Assembly (NCBI GenBank): GCA_023485745.1
Contig: JAMCZL010000037.1
Span: forward strand, 1-6,441
Reading direction: 5' to 3'
Source: Candidatus Martarchaeota archaeon
GTDB lineage: Archaea > Micrarchaeota > Micrarchaeia > Micrarchaeales > Micrarchaeaceae
Length of the DNA: 6,441 bases
Part shown: one piece after another, positions 1 through 4,775 of the stretch
Position numbering within the stretch: the stretch's first letter is position 1
How the letters are laid out: every line of letters begins with the position of its first letter
The notes under the pieces: generated by a model
Databases searched by the model: none
What the model saw: the letters and a program-made list of their open reading frames with translations, nothing else
Told to the model about the DNA's origin: nothing
Translations under genes and position numbers: made by a program

Positions 1-413
1 ACCTTGTAAACAGGTCTGCTCCACACCTTTCTGAATTTCTGCCTGTAAGAATAAAGATCGTATAGCTCTCTTAGCGGGGTGTGGCAATACCATACAACGC
101 GTTCATTGCTGTTCCTTATCCAGTGGCTGGGCGCTATGTGCGCATTTATCACGTCATAGTCCTCCTTTATTACAAATCTGTAAAAAGACATGCCGTAATT
201 AAGGCCTTGCGTAGCCCTGCTATAAGGTAAGATTTTGGCCGCAGTTCTGGTGCCTATAACCTCGACATCAAGATCGGAAAATTCTGGAAACGTCGTGTTC
301 TTATCGTATTCTGCGGTGTATATCTTGGCCTTGTAATGCTGCGCCATCCTGAGCACTATCTTTTCGGCCCCGCCCTTCATGGTAAGGTTTGCCTGGGTTA
401 TTGCGATATCCAT
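1..413 (-). CDS. Glycosyltransferase, GT4/GT-B type, N-terminal part (partial, cut by window start)
   Basis: An open frame of 137 codons starts at the ATG at 413-411 and runs off the window start with no stop, so the C-terminal half, which would bind the nucleotide sugar, is missing. The protein opens with a beta strand (DIAITQANL) and then a glycine-rich turn, MKGGAEKIV (residues 12-20). This is the usual start of the GT-B fold acceptor domain in group-1/GT4 glycosyltransferases. Further supporting stretches are YDVINAHIAPSHW (86-98) and VVWYCHTPLRELYDLY (106-121); the strand followed by H-x-P-x-R resembles archaeal GT4 enzymes. The likely role is transfer of a sugar onto a lipid or glycoprotein glycan at the cytoplasmic face of the membrane, but donor and acceptor cannot be told from this half. 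It is divergent from SRP54 and its start lies 87 bases from the SRP54 start. The family call is fairly safe; the substrate is unknown. Confidence 0.8.
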   Translation of the reverse strand, partial: MDIAITQANLTMKGGAEKIVLRMAQHYKAKIYTAEYDKNTTFPEFSDLDVEVIGTRTAAKILPYSRATQGLNYGMSFYRFVIKEDYDVINAHIAPSHWIRNSNERVVWYCHTPLRELYDLYSYRQKFRKVWSRPVYK

Positions 414-430
414 AAAATCATTTATGGTAT

Positions 431-441
431 TATATCTAATA
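431..441 (-). promoter_or_regulatory. Possible TATA box for the glycosyltransferase gene
   Basis: On the minus strand the sequence reads approximately ATTAGATATAA, centred about 23 nt before the ATG at 413. That spacing would place transcription initiation at or next to the start codon, giving a leaderless mRNA, and no Shine-Dalgarno-like sequence precedes this ATG. The match to the archaeal TATA consensus is moderate. Confidence 0.35.
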
Positions 442-472
442 AACTTAACCGCGTTTTAATACTTCATTAATA

Positions 473-483
473 ATATATATAAA
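473..483 (+). promoter_or_regulatory. TATA box of the SRP54 gene; leaderless mRNA likely
   Basis: ATATATATAAA lies in an AT-rich block and is centred about 23-24 nt upstream of the ATG at 501. Archaeal transcription starts roughly 22-27 nt downstream of the TATA centre, so the transcript should begin at or within a few bases of the start codon. No Shine-Dalgarno match is visible in 484-500, which agrees with leaderless translation. Confidence 0.6.
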
Positions 484-500
484 CGCAGCACGATGATAAA

Positions 501-1796
501 ATGGACTTAGGAGAAGGCCTAAGGCAGGCAATAGCAAAAATTTCACGCTCCACAATAATCGACGTAAATACAATTCGCGAATTTTCAAAGGAGCTGCAGA
601 AAACCCTGCTTATGGCAGACGTCGAAGTAAACCTTGTTGTAGAATTTACCAAGGGCATACAGGAGCAGGCGCTAAAGAGCAAGCCTCCACCCGGCCTGGA
701 TCCGCGTGAATACATAACCAACATGGTATATGAGGAGCTGGTAAAGCTGATGGGGAAGACCTATGAGCCGCAGATATCCAAAAAACGCATATTGCTGGCA
801 GGGCTCTACGGCTCAGGCAAGACAACCACTGCGGCAAAGCTGGCGAAATATTACCAGGACAGGGGATTAAGCGCCGGCGTAATATGCTGCGACGTCACAC
901 GCCCCGCCGCTTACCAGCAGCTCGAAACACTGGCAAAGCAGGCGAACGTAGCGTTTTTCGGAATTAAAGACAGCAAAGATCCTGTCCAAATAGTGAAGTC
1001 CGGATTAGAGGCCATGAAGGGCAAAGGTGTTGTTATATGCGACACCAGCGGCAGAAACGCTCTTGACGCAAACCTGGTAGAGGAACTCAAAAAGGTATCT
1101 GACGCGTTCGCTCCTGACGAAAAGGTGCTTGTCGTTAGCGCAGACATAGGCCAGGTCGCCGGGAGGCAGGCCCGCGAGTTCGCAAAAGCGATCTCAATCA
1201 GCGGTGTAATAGTAACAAAGATGGATGGCTCCGCGAAAGGCGGGGGTGCACTGAGCGCCGCGAACGCGGCACACGCCCCAGTCCTGTTCATAGGCACCGG
1301 GGAAAAGGTCTCCAACATAGAGCCGTTCGATTCCGAGAAATTTATAGGCTCGCTGCTCGGAATCCCCAATATGGAAAAGCTAATAGAGCACGTAAGTGCT
1401 GCGGTCAAGGAAGCCAACCTAAGCGAAGAAGAGATAGATGTGGAAAAGCTCAATTTCGAAACTTTCTACGCACAGCTCAAGGCGTTGAACAAGATGGGTC
1501 CGTTGAAAAACGTGTTTGGAATGCTTGGCGCTCCAGATGTTCCAAAGGAGCTGGTTGAAGAGGGAGAATCCAAGCTCAACAAATACAAAGTGATAATATC
1601 CTCAATGACCAAGGAAGAAAGGCAGAACGAAAAACTGCTCCACGATCCGGGCCGCGCGGAAAGGATTGCCAGGGGAAGCGGCACAACGGAAAAAGACGTG
1701 CGGGCGCTGCTATCAGATTTCAACAAGATGAAAAAATCTTTCAACATGCTAAAAAACAACCGCGGAATGAAGCGCTTCTTCTCCAAACTTTCATAA
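501..1796 (+). CDS. srp54: Signal recognition particle 54 kDa protein (SRP54/Ffh GTPase)
   Basis: This GTPase subunit of the signal recognition particle binds signal sequences on ribosomes and SRP RNA, and hands the complex to the membrane receptor FtsY. The protein has 431 residues, normal for archaeal SRP54. The N domain is helical (about 1-90). The G domain (about 95-295) carries the P-loop GLYGSGKTTTAAKLA (101-115), the DVTRPAAYQQLETLA stretch (131-145) of the SRP-specific insertion box, DTSGR (181-185, G3), TKMDG (239-243, G4) and GTGE (265-268, G5). The M domain (about 315-431) has KMGPLKNVFGMLG (331-343) in the signal-peptide-binding region, SMTKEER (368-374) and RIARGSGTTEKDV (388-400), the SRP RNA-binding helix-turn-helix. 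All GTPase motifs are intact. Small deviations are Tyr at 103, where Gln is usual, and Ser at 183, where Ala is usual in DTAGR. The gene stands alone, with its own TATA box and a start codon suited to leaderless translation. Confidence 0.97.
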   Translation: MDLGEGLRQAIAKISRSTIIDVNTIREFSKELQKTLLMADVEVNLVVEFTKGIQEQALKSKPPPGLDPREYITNMVYEELVKLMGKTYEPQISKKRILLAGLYGSGKTTTAAKLAKYYQDRGLSAGVICCDVTRPAAYQQLETLAKQANVAFFGIKDSKDPVQIVKSGLEAMKGKGVVICDTSGRNALDANLVEELKKVSDAFAPDEKVLVVSADIGQVAGRQAREFAKAISISGVIVTKMDGSAKGGGALSAANAAHAPVLFIGTGEKVSNIEPFDSEKFIGSLLGIPNMEKLIEHVSAAVKEANLSEEEIDVEKLNFETFYAQLKALNKMGPLKNVFGMLGAPDVPKELVEEGESKLNKYKVIISSMTKEERQNEKLLHDPGRAERIARGSGTTEKDVRALLSDFNKMKKSFNMLKNNRGMKRFFSKLS

Positions 1797-1819
1797 AAAT
1801 ATAAAAATAGCAGATAACA

Positions 1820-1868
1820 AAATTAAAATAAAAAAGAAAACTAAAACAAAATTATGGTGAAGCCACCA
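1820..1868 (-). terminator. Possible terminator region: small hairpin plus T-rich tract (minus strand)
   Basis: On the minus strand, just after the stop of the 17-codon ORF, a 5-bp hairpin TGGTG-GCTT-CACCA (1868-1855) is followed by a tract very rich in T down to about 1820. Archaea terminate mainly on T-rich stretches, so the T tract is the stronger part of this call. In the opposite direction, SRP54 transcripts would meet a pyrimidine-rich stretch at 1871-1920, which could end them. Confidence 0.35.
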
Positions 1869-1872
1869 AAAT

Positions 1873-1926
1873 TTATCTCTTCTTCTTTGAACTCTTCTTT
1901 GCCTTCTTTGACTTTTTCGCTGCCAT
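1873..1926 (-). CDS. Possible 17-residue lysine-rich mini-protein
   Basis: ATG at 1926-1924 opens a 17-codon frame that ends at TAA (1875-1873). The peptide is MAAKKSKKAKKSSKKKR: nine Lys and one Arg, with only Ala and Ser between them. Such a sequence would be unstructured and would bind nucleic acid, like the basic tails of histone H1-like or ribosomal proteins; that function is inferred from composition only. Three signals favour a real gene. A TTTAAATA-type TATA box sits about 42 nt upstream, implying a leader of some 16 nt. A Shine-Dalgarno-like GTGAG lies five bases before the ATG. A hairpin and T tract follow the stop. It is convergent with SRP54. Against it: a Lys-rich frame of this size can arise by chance in A-rich DNA, and the complementary pyrimidine-rich strand could simply be the SRP54 terminator. 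Confidence 0.45.
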   Translation of the reverse strand: MAAKKSKKAKKSSKKKR

Positions 1927-1963
1927 TTATCTCACTTTCAGCAAATGTTATGATTGAATAAAA

Positions 1964-1973
1964 AATATTTAAA
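1964..1973 (-). promoter_or_regulatory. TATA box upstream of the Lys-rich mini-ORF
   Basis: The minus strand reads TTTAAATATT here, close to the archaeal consensus TTTAWATA. The centre is about 42 nt upstream of the ATG at 1926, which predicts a transcript start near 1942 and a leader of about 16 nt containing GTGAG (1935-1931). The surroundings are also very AT-rich, so a chance match is possible. Confidence 0.45.
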
Positions 1974-2046
1974 TATATTCGTATAAAATCTTTAATAACA
2001 TTACATGGTGTTTTATTCAGGTATAAATTGATTTACTCGCATAAAA

Positions 2047-2079
2047 GCGACACATTGCTGCCAGCCCAAATTCTGTCGC
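2047..2079. repeat. Perfect 6-bp inverted repeat in a GC-rich island
   Basis: GCGACA (2047-2052) and TGTCGC (2074-2079) are perfect complements flanking a 21-nt loop. The island of about 65 bases (2047-2110) is visibly richer in G and C than the surrounding intergenic DNA. It could be the stem of a small RNA on either strand or a palindromic protein-binding site. No known RNA family was recognised. Confidence 0.4.
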
Positions 2080-2189
2080 CGCACAATTTGCTTAAGCCTG
2101 TTTACCCTGCCAAAAATCCTACAAATCCACCAATCTTTCAAGAAAATGCGGATTTCATCAAAATTGAAAAACTTTGTCCTAAAAATTTA

Positions 2190-2198
2190 CTTTATAAG
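2190..2198 (+). promoter_or_regulatory. Probable TATA box of the DRG GTPase gene
   Basis: CTTTATAAG is centred about 36 nt upstream of the ATG at 2230. This predicts a transcript start near 2220 and a leader of about 10 nt. The leader contains AAGGT (2219-2223), a short match to the archaeal Shine-Dalgarno GGAGGTGATC at suitable spacing. Confidence 0.5.
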
Positions 2199-2229
2199 AT
2201 TTTGCTGACAAATAAATTAAGGTATAAAA

Positions 2230-3330
2230 ATGCAGGACAAGGAAAAGCTCGAATCAAGGCTGGATGAGCTGCAGGAAGAATATTCAAAGACAAAGGACAA
2301 CAAGGCGACAAACAAGCACCTCGGAGCTCTCAGGTCAAAGATTGCGGCAGTAAAAAAGGACATAATAAAGGCGAGCAAGAAAAAGCACGGCCGCGGATTT
2401 TTTGTCAAAAAATACGGCGATGCGACTGTGGCGCTTGTGGGCTTCCCGAGCGCCGGAAAATCGACAATACTGAACGCGCTGGCAAATTCCAAGTCGAAAA
2501 TCGGATATTACGCGTTCACAACAACCACCATAATACCGGGCACCATGCTCTATAAAGACGCGCACATACAGGTTCTCGACATGCCTGGCATAATAGAAAA
2601 CGCGCACGAGGGATACGGCGGCGGCGTCGCAGTTATAGCCCAGATGAAGGTTGTAGACCTGCTGGTTTTCGTGATAGATGTGAATTCCATAGACCAGCTC
2701 GGGATGCTGCTAAAGGAACTCAATGCCCTGCAGATATTCGTAAACAAGAAGAGGCCGTCTGTTCAGATAATGCCGGACGAAACCTCTCCGGGCATCGTTA
2801 TTGACGTAAACAAGTCCAGTCTCGGCCCAGATGAAATAAAAATGATACTGAACAGCTTCGGCGTTTACAATGCCAACGTAAGGATATGGGACAACATGGA
2901 CGGAAACGACCTGATAGGCATAATATCCGGAAAGTCTTCGTACATACCCGGCATAGTCGCGCTGAACAAGGTTGACACAAACAAAAATTTTGAAAAGATT
3001 AAGGCAGACATCGAAAGCAGATACGGCTTCGTGACCGTACCGACCAGCGGCCTGAACGGAACAGGAATTGAAAGCCTAAAGCGTTCAATATACGAGAACC
3101 TGTCAATAATGAGAGTTTACCTTAAGCCAAGGGCAAAAGAAAACCCAGAGCCGATAATAGTAAAGAGCGGTTGCACTGTGGGCCTGCTGGCAAGAAAGCT
3201 CCACACAGAAATACTCAACGACCTTAAATGCGCTTACCTCAACGGCCCAAGCGTAAAGTTTAGGAATCAGCGGGTAGGCGTGAACCACGTACTTGCCGAA
3301 GGCGATACTATAACATTCATAAAAGAATAA
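2230..3330 (+). CDS. DRG/Rbg-type Obg-family GTPase with TGS domain
   Basis: This is the archaeal counterpart of the developmentally regulated GTP-binding proteins (DRG/Rbg), translation-linked GTPases that associate with ribosomes. The protein has 366 residues, the usual length. A charged helical N-terminus (1-55) is probably a helical hairpin or coiled coil. The G domain shows GFPSAGKST (71-79, G1), the FTTTT stretch (96-100, G2), DMPGI (117-121, G3), NKVD (246-249, G4) and PTSGLNGTG (271-279, G5). The S5D2L-type insertion that marks DRG proteins lies between G3 and G4. The TGS domain (about 296-366) includes EPIIVKSGCTV (307-317), a helix, and NQRVGVNHVLAEGDTITFIKE (346-366). Switch II differs from the usual DRG GKGRGRQVIAVAR: here it reads GYGGGVAVIAQMK (128-140), so the basic residues are lost. 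The start is set by the ATG at 2230 with AAGGT seven bases upstream. The winged-helix gene follows after 31 bases. Confidence 0.93.
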   Translation: MQDKEKLESRLDELQEEYSKTKDNKATNKHLGALRSKIAAVKKDIIKASKKKHGRGFFVKKYGDATVALVGFPSAGKSTILNALANSKSKIGYYAFTTTTIIPGTMLYKDAHIQVLDMPGIIENAHEGYGGGVAVIAQMKVVDLLVFVIDVNSIDQLGMLLKELNALQIFVNKKRPSVQIMPDETSPGIVIDVNKSSLGPDEIKMILNSFGVYNANVRIWDNMDGNDLIGIISGKSSYIPGIVALNKVDTNKNFEKIKADIESRYGFVTVPTSGLNGTGIESLKRSIYENLSIMRVYLKPRAKENPEPIIVKSGCTVGLLARKLHTEILNDLKCAYLNGPSVKFRNQRVGVNHVLAEGDTITFIKE

Positions 3331-3338
3331 ATATATTA
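3328..3338 (+). promoter_or_regulatory. Possible TATA box for the winged-helix gene
   Basis: TAAATATATTA overlaps the DRG stop codon and is centred about 29 nt before the ATG at 3362. Initiation would then fall only a few bases before that ATG. The gene may therefore have its own near-leaderless transcript in addition to read-through from the DRG gene. Confidence 0.35.
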
Positions 3339-3352
3339 AATGAGCAAGCGCA

Positions 3353-3358
3353 GTGATC
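3353..3358 (+). promoter_or_regulatory. Shine-Dalgarno-like GTGATC that decides the start of the winged-helix gene
   Basis: GTGATC is an exact match to the 3' part of the archaeal Shine-Dalgarno consensus GGAGGTGATC and ends three bases before the ATG at 3362. The same bases could be read as an in-frame GTG start adding three residues (M-I-E). I prefer to read them as the ribosome binding site and start the protein at the ATG. Confidence 0.5.
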
Positions 3359-3361
3359 GAG

Positions 3362-3793
3362 ATGGGCATAAAATACTGGGAATTTGAAGACGCCCCGTTC
3401 AAGGAGAAGCTTAAAAGCCTAAACGTAAAGGAGATTGCAAAAATCTTTTTCGACAACGAGACCGAAGCATACCGATTCGCGCTGCTTCTTTATTCGGTCA
3501 AAAGGAAAGGAGTCCTGAAACTAAAGGACGTTCCAAAGGACATTCCGATAGCAACTGCAAAAAGATACCTTGACTACGGAGTTCAAATCGGAATGCTCAA
3601 GCACGAAAATACCTCGTATTCGCTTACCGACCGCTATACCAAGCCCCTAAAAAACATAGCTGCATACATAAAGGCATGGATGGACAGCATGTCGGAAGAG
3701 GACCTTCTCACAGAGTTCCCGAACGCAGACTCCGGCAGGCAGGAAAAACGCGGCGGAAGGCCGAAAGGCGAGCAACAGCTACCACAAGCATAA
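3362..3793 (+). CDS. Small winged-helix-like DNA-binding protein with AT-hook-like tail
   Basis: The protein has 143 residues from the preferred ATG, or 146 from an in-frame GTG at 3353. I do not recognise a named family. Residues 22-50 form two helices (NVKEIAKIFF, EAYRFALLLYSVKRKG). Residues 52-90 look like a winged-helix core: VLKLKDVP, a candidate recognition helix with ATAKRYLDYGVQIGMLK (63-79), and a hairpin wing ENTSYSLTDR (82-91). The amphipathic helix PLKNIAAYIKAWMDSM (95-110) could mediate dimerisation. The acidic stretch SEEDLLTEFP is followed by a basic tail with KRGGRPKGE (129-137), whose GRP core flanked by Arg and Lys resembles an AT-hook that would grip the minor groove. A transcription regulator or chromatin-associated role is inferred from fold and charge only. 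It lies 31 bases after the DRG gene on the same strand, and its stop is six bases from the 3' end of the convergent tRNA. Confidence 0.75.
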   Translation: MGIKYWEFEDAPFKEKLKSLNVKEIAKIFFDNETEAYRFALLLYSVKRKGVLKLKDVPKDIPIATAKRYLDYGVQIGMLKHENTSYSLTDRYTKPLKNIAAYIKAWMDSMSEEDLLTEFPNADSGRQEKRGGRPKGEQQLPQA

Positions 3794-3799
3794 CTGTCG

Positions 3800-3895
3800 C
3801 GGGCCCGGCGGGACTTTCATGCGTTTTTGCGCATTTTGAACCCGCGACCATCAGCTTAGAAGGCTGCTGCTCTGTCCAAGCTGAGCTACGGGCCC
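3800..3895 (-). tRNA. tRNA-Arg (anticodon UCU) with a 21-nt T-loop intron
   Basis: Read on the minus strand, a complete cloverleaf is visible. The acceptor stem GGGCCCG (3895-3889) pairs with CGGGCCC (3807-3801), followed by TA at positions 8-9. The D stem is GCTC/GAGC around AGCTTGGACA, with G18-G19 and A20. The anticodon stem GCAGC (3867-3863) pairs with GCTGA (3855-3851), with one G27-A43 mismatch at its end. The anticodon loop CTTCTAA puts TCT at 34-36 (3860-3858). The variable loop is TGGTC, and the T stem is GCGGG/CCCGC. A20 and C35 fit arginine tRNA identity. The discriminator is G73 (3800) and no CCA is encoded. The T-loop is 28 nt instead of 7; removing 3814-3834 restores TTCAAAT and gives a normal 75-nt tRNA. 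The gene starts one base after the tatD stop on the same strand. It should read AGA, and AGG by wobble. Confidence 0.93.
3814..3834 (-). other. Archaeal tRNA intron between positions 59 and 60, with canonical bulge-helix-bulge
   Basis: The precursor folds into a full BHB motif. The outer helix is the T stem (GCGGG/CCCGC). The 3-nt 3' bulge is AGT (3815-3813), and the 4-bp central helix is TTCA (3840-3837) with TGAA (3819-3816). The 3-nt 5' bulge is AAA (3836-3834). The inner helix is TGCG/CGCA, closed by a 6-nt CAAAAA loop. Archaeal splicing endonuclease cuts after the second base of each bulge, here AA^A and AG^T. That removes exactly 21 nt and leaves the consensus-type 7-nt T-loop TTCAAAT. 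The exact agreement between the predicted cut sites and a restored normal T-loop is strong internal evidence. Confidence 0.9.
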
Positions 3896-3896
3896 G

Positions 3897-4691
3897 CTAA
3901 ATCCTATCCTTAACGTTAAAAAATTCAATAGTATTCTGAGTTAGCTTGTCTGCAGCGGTTTCAAAGCTTACCTGCTTTAGCCTGGCTATGTTCTCAATCG
4001 CGGATCTAACGTCCTTGGGAAACATGCCCGCGGTCGGCGAATCCGTCTCGGCCATTAAGTAATCTATGGATATGCTATTTATTACTTTGTCCCTTTTGGA
4101 GGATTTCAGTGGAGGCACCGATATCATATAACCTCTTTTCTCAGCAATTTTGGCATGCTCAACGCCCCCCTCAAAGAAATGAATGTGCACTTTGAGGCCT
4201 GTGCGCTCCTTAAGTATTATGAATACGTCGTCTATCGCATTCCTGGAATGCACGCTGACAGGCATCCTAAGTTTTTCGGCCAAATCAAGAAAAAGCTCAA
4301 AAACCTGCTTCTGCCTGTTCACGCCTTCGAATCCTGCCGCGCGGGTATAATCCAAGCCTATCTCACCGATGCCTGCAATTATGCTCTTATTGCTTCTTGC
4401 TATGTCCAAATTGTAATTGAGCTCCTTATCGGGCATGGCTGCTGCATATTCCGGATGAACTCCAATAAGCGGGAACACGTGCTTAGAGGCCAAATCTATA
4501 GACTTGAGGTTGGATTTCGTGTCTACGCCGTCTGTAAACATGTAGAGCACTCCGCTTTCGACCGCCTCGTTTATCTTTAGGATATCTATCGCATCTAGGT
4601 GGCAATGGGCGTCTGCCATAACCGTAACCGTTTTTCGCAGTTCCATTCTGTTTATGTGGGTCATAAGCTGCCGGGTCTGTTGCAGGCGCAT
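3897..4691 (-). CDS. tatD: TatD-family metal-dependent hydrolase (deoxyribonuclease-like)
   Basis: This is a TIM-barrel amidohydrolase of the TatD family, whose members are Mg- or Mn-dependent DNases or exonucleases in the cytoplasm. Counting from the ATG at 4691 (264 residues), the metal ligands are all in place: HxH in DAHCHLD (27-33), the GVHPE loop (77-81), Glu in GEIGLD (109-114), His in VHSRN (147-151), His in HFFEGG (171-176) and Asp in AETDSP (214-219). The enzyme should therefore be active. The start is uncertain. GTG at 4694 and ATG at 4691 are the outermost choices, and an upstream TATA-like stretch supports ATG 4691 with a leader of about 5 nt. Most TatD proteins begin only one or two residues before the DxHxH motif, which would favour the ATG at 4619 (MADAHCHLD). 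The stop codon (3899-3897) is one base from the 5' end of the tRNA-Arg gene, so the two are probably co-transcribed. Confidence 0.92.
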   Translation of the reverse strand: MRLQQTRQLMTHINRMELRKTVTVMADAHCHLDAIDILKINEAVESGVLYMFTDGVDTKSNLKSIDLASKHVFPLIGVHPEYAAAMPDKELNYNLDIARSNKSIIAGIGEIGLDYTRAAGFEGVNRQKQVFELFLDLAEKLRMPVSVHSRNAIDDVFIILKERTGLKVHIHFFEGGVEHAKIAEKRGYMISVPPLKSSKRDKVINSISIDYLMAETDSPTAGMFPKDVRSAIENIARLKQVSFETAADKLTQNTIEFFNVKDRI

Positions 4692-4715
4692 CACCTAATA
4701 CATATATATCTGAAT

Positions 4716-4726
4716 AAAATTAAATA
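4716..4726 (-). promoter_or_regulatory. Probable TATA box of the tatD (and tRNA-Arg) transcript
   Basis: The minus strand reads TATTTAATTTT, centred about 30 nt before the ATG at 4691, which predicts a start of transcription near 4696. A second AT-rich candidate at 4702-4709 (ATATATA) would start transcription inside the annotated frame, near 4681, and would favour one of the downstream ATG codons (4664, 4646 or 4619). Confidence 0.4.
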
Positions 4727-4753
4727 TCAGAATATTATTAATAAATAAATCGC

Positions 4754-4762
4754 TTTATAATA
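4754..4762 (+). promoter_or_regulatory. Possible TATA box of the DUF929-like gene
   Basis: TTTATAATA is a good match in sequence but lies only about 18 nt before the ATG at 4776, somewhat close for archaea. An alternative AT-rich element at about 4735-4747 would place the start near 4767 and leave a leader of about 9 nt with GGGAT (4766-4770) before the ATG. The region 4695-4775 is a divergent promoter region shared with tatD. Confidence 0.35.
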
Positions 4763-4775
4763 ATAGGGATGCATC

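Larger units (their letters stand above)
1927..2229. other. 303-base intergenic stretch without a convincing gene
   Basis: The segment separates the convergent SRP54/mini-ORF block from the DRG GTPase gene. It contains the mini-ORF TATA box at its left end, a GC-rich island with an inverted repeat (2047-2079), and the DRG promoter at its right end. A TTG-started frame at 2028-2267 exists on the plus strand, but it runs into the GTPase gene, resembles no family I know and has an unlikely composition. I saw no tRNA-like arm, no complete C/D-box layout and no repeat array. Confidence 0.6.

Noticed and set aside
911..1453. Long minus-strand frame (180 codons) opposite SRP54
   Set aside because: It lies wholly inside the well-conserved SRP54 gene, and its Ser/Thr/Phe-rich product is a mirror of that codon use.
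2047..2110. Split-tRNA half or RNase P RNA fragment in the GC-rich island
   Set aside because: An ACAGAA word is present on the minus strand, but no T-arm, D-arm, BHB motif or other conserved RNase P block accompanies it.
2150..2160. TGATGA on the minus strand as a C box of a C/D guide RNA
   Set aside because: No CTGA D or D' box follows within the expected 60 bases, so the C/D layout is incomplete.
2028..2267. Plus-strand TTG-started frame of 79 codons before the DRG GTPase gene
   Set aside because: It overlaps the GTPase start in another frame, lacks a ribosome site, has a Pro/Asn/Lys-rich composition typical of translated AT-rich intergenic DNA, and resembles no family I know.
3340..3387. 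ATG at 3340 opening a 15-codon frame upstream of the winged-helix gene
   Set aside because: It ends in a stop within the winged-helix gene in another frame, has no ribosome site, and lies in front of a better start. A leader peptide cannot be excluded but nothing supports it.
4155..4580. Plus-strand frame of 141 codons opposite tatD
   Set aside because: The tatD reading contains every metal-binding motif of its family; this frame is its antisense shadow, with no motif of its own.
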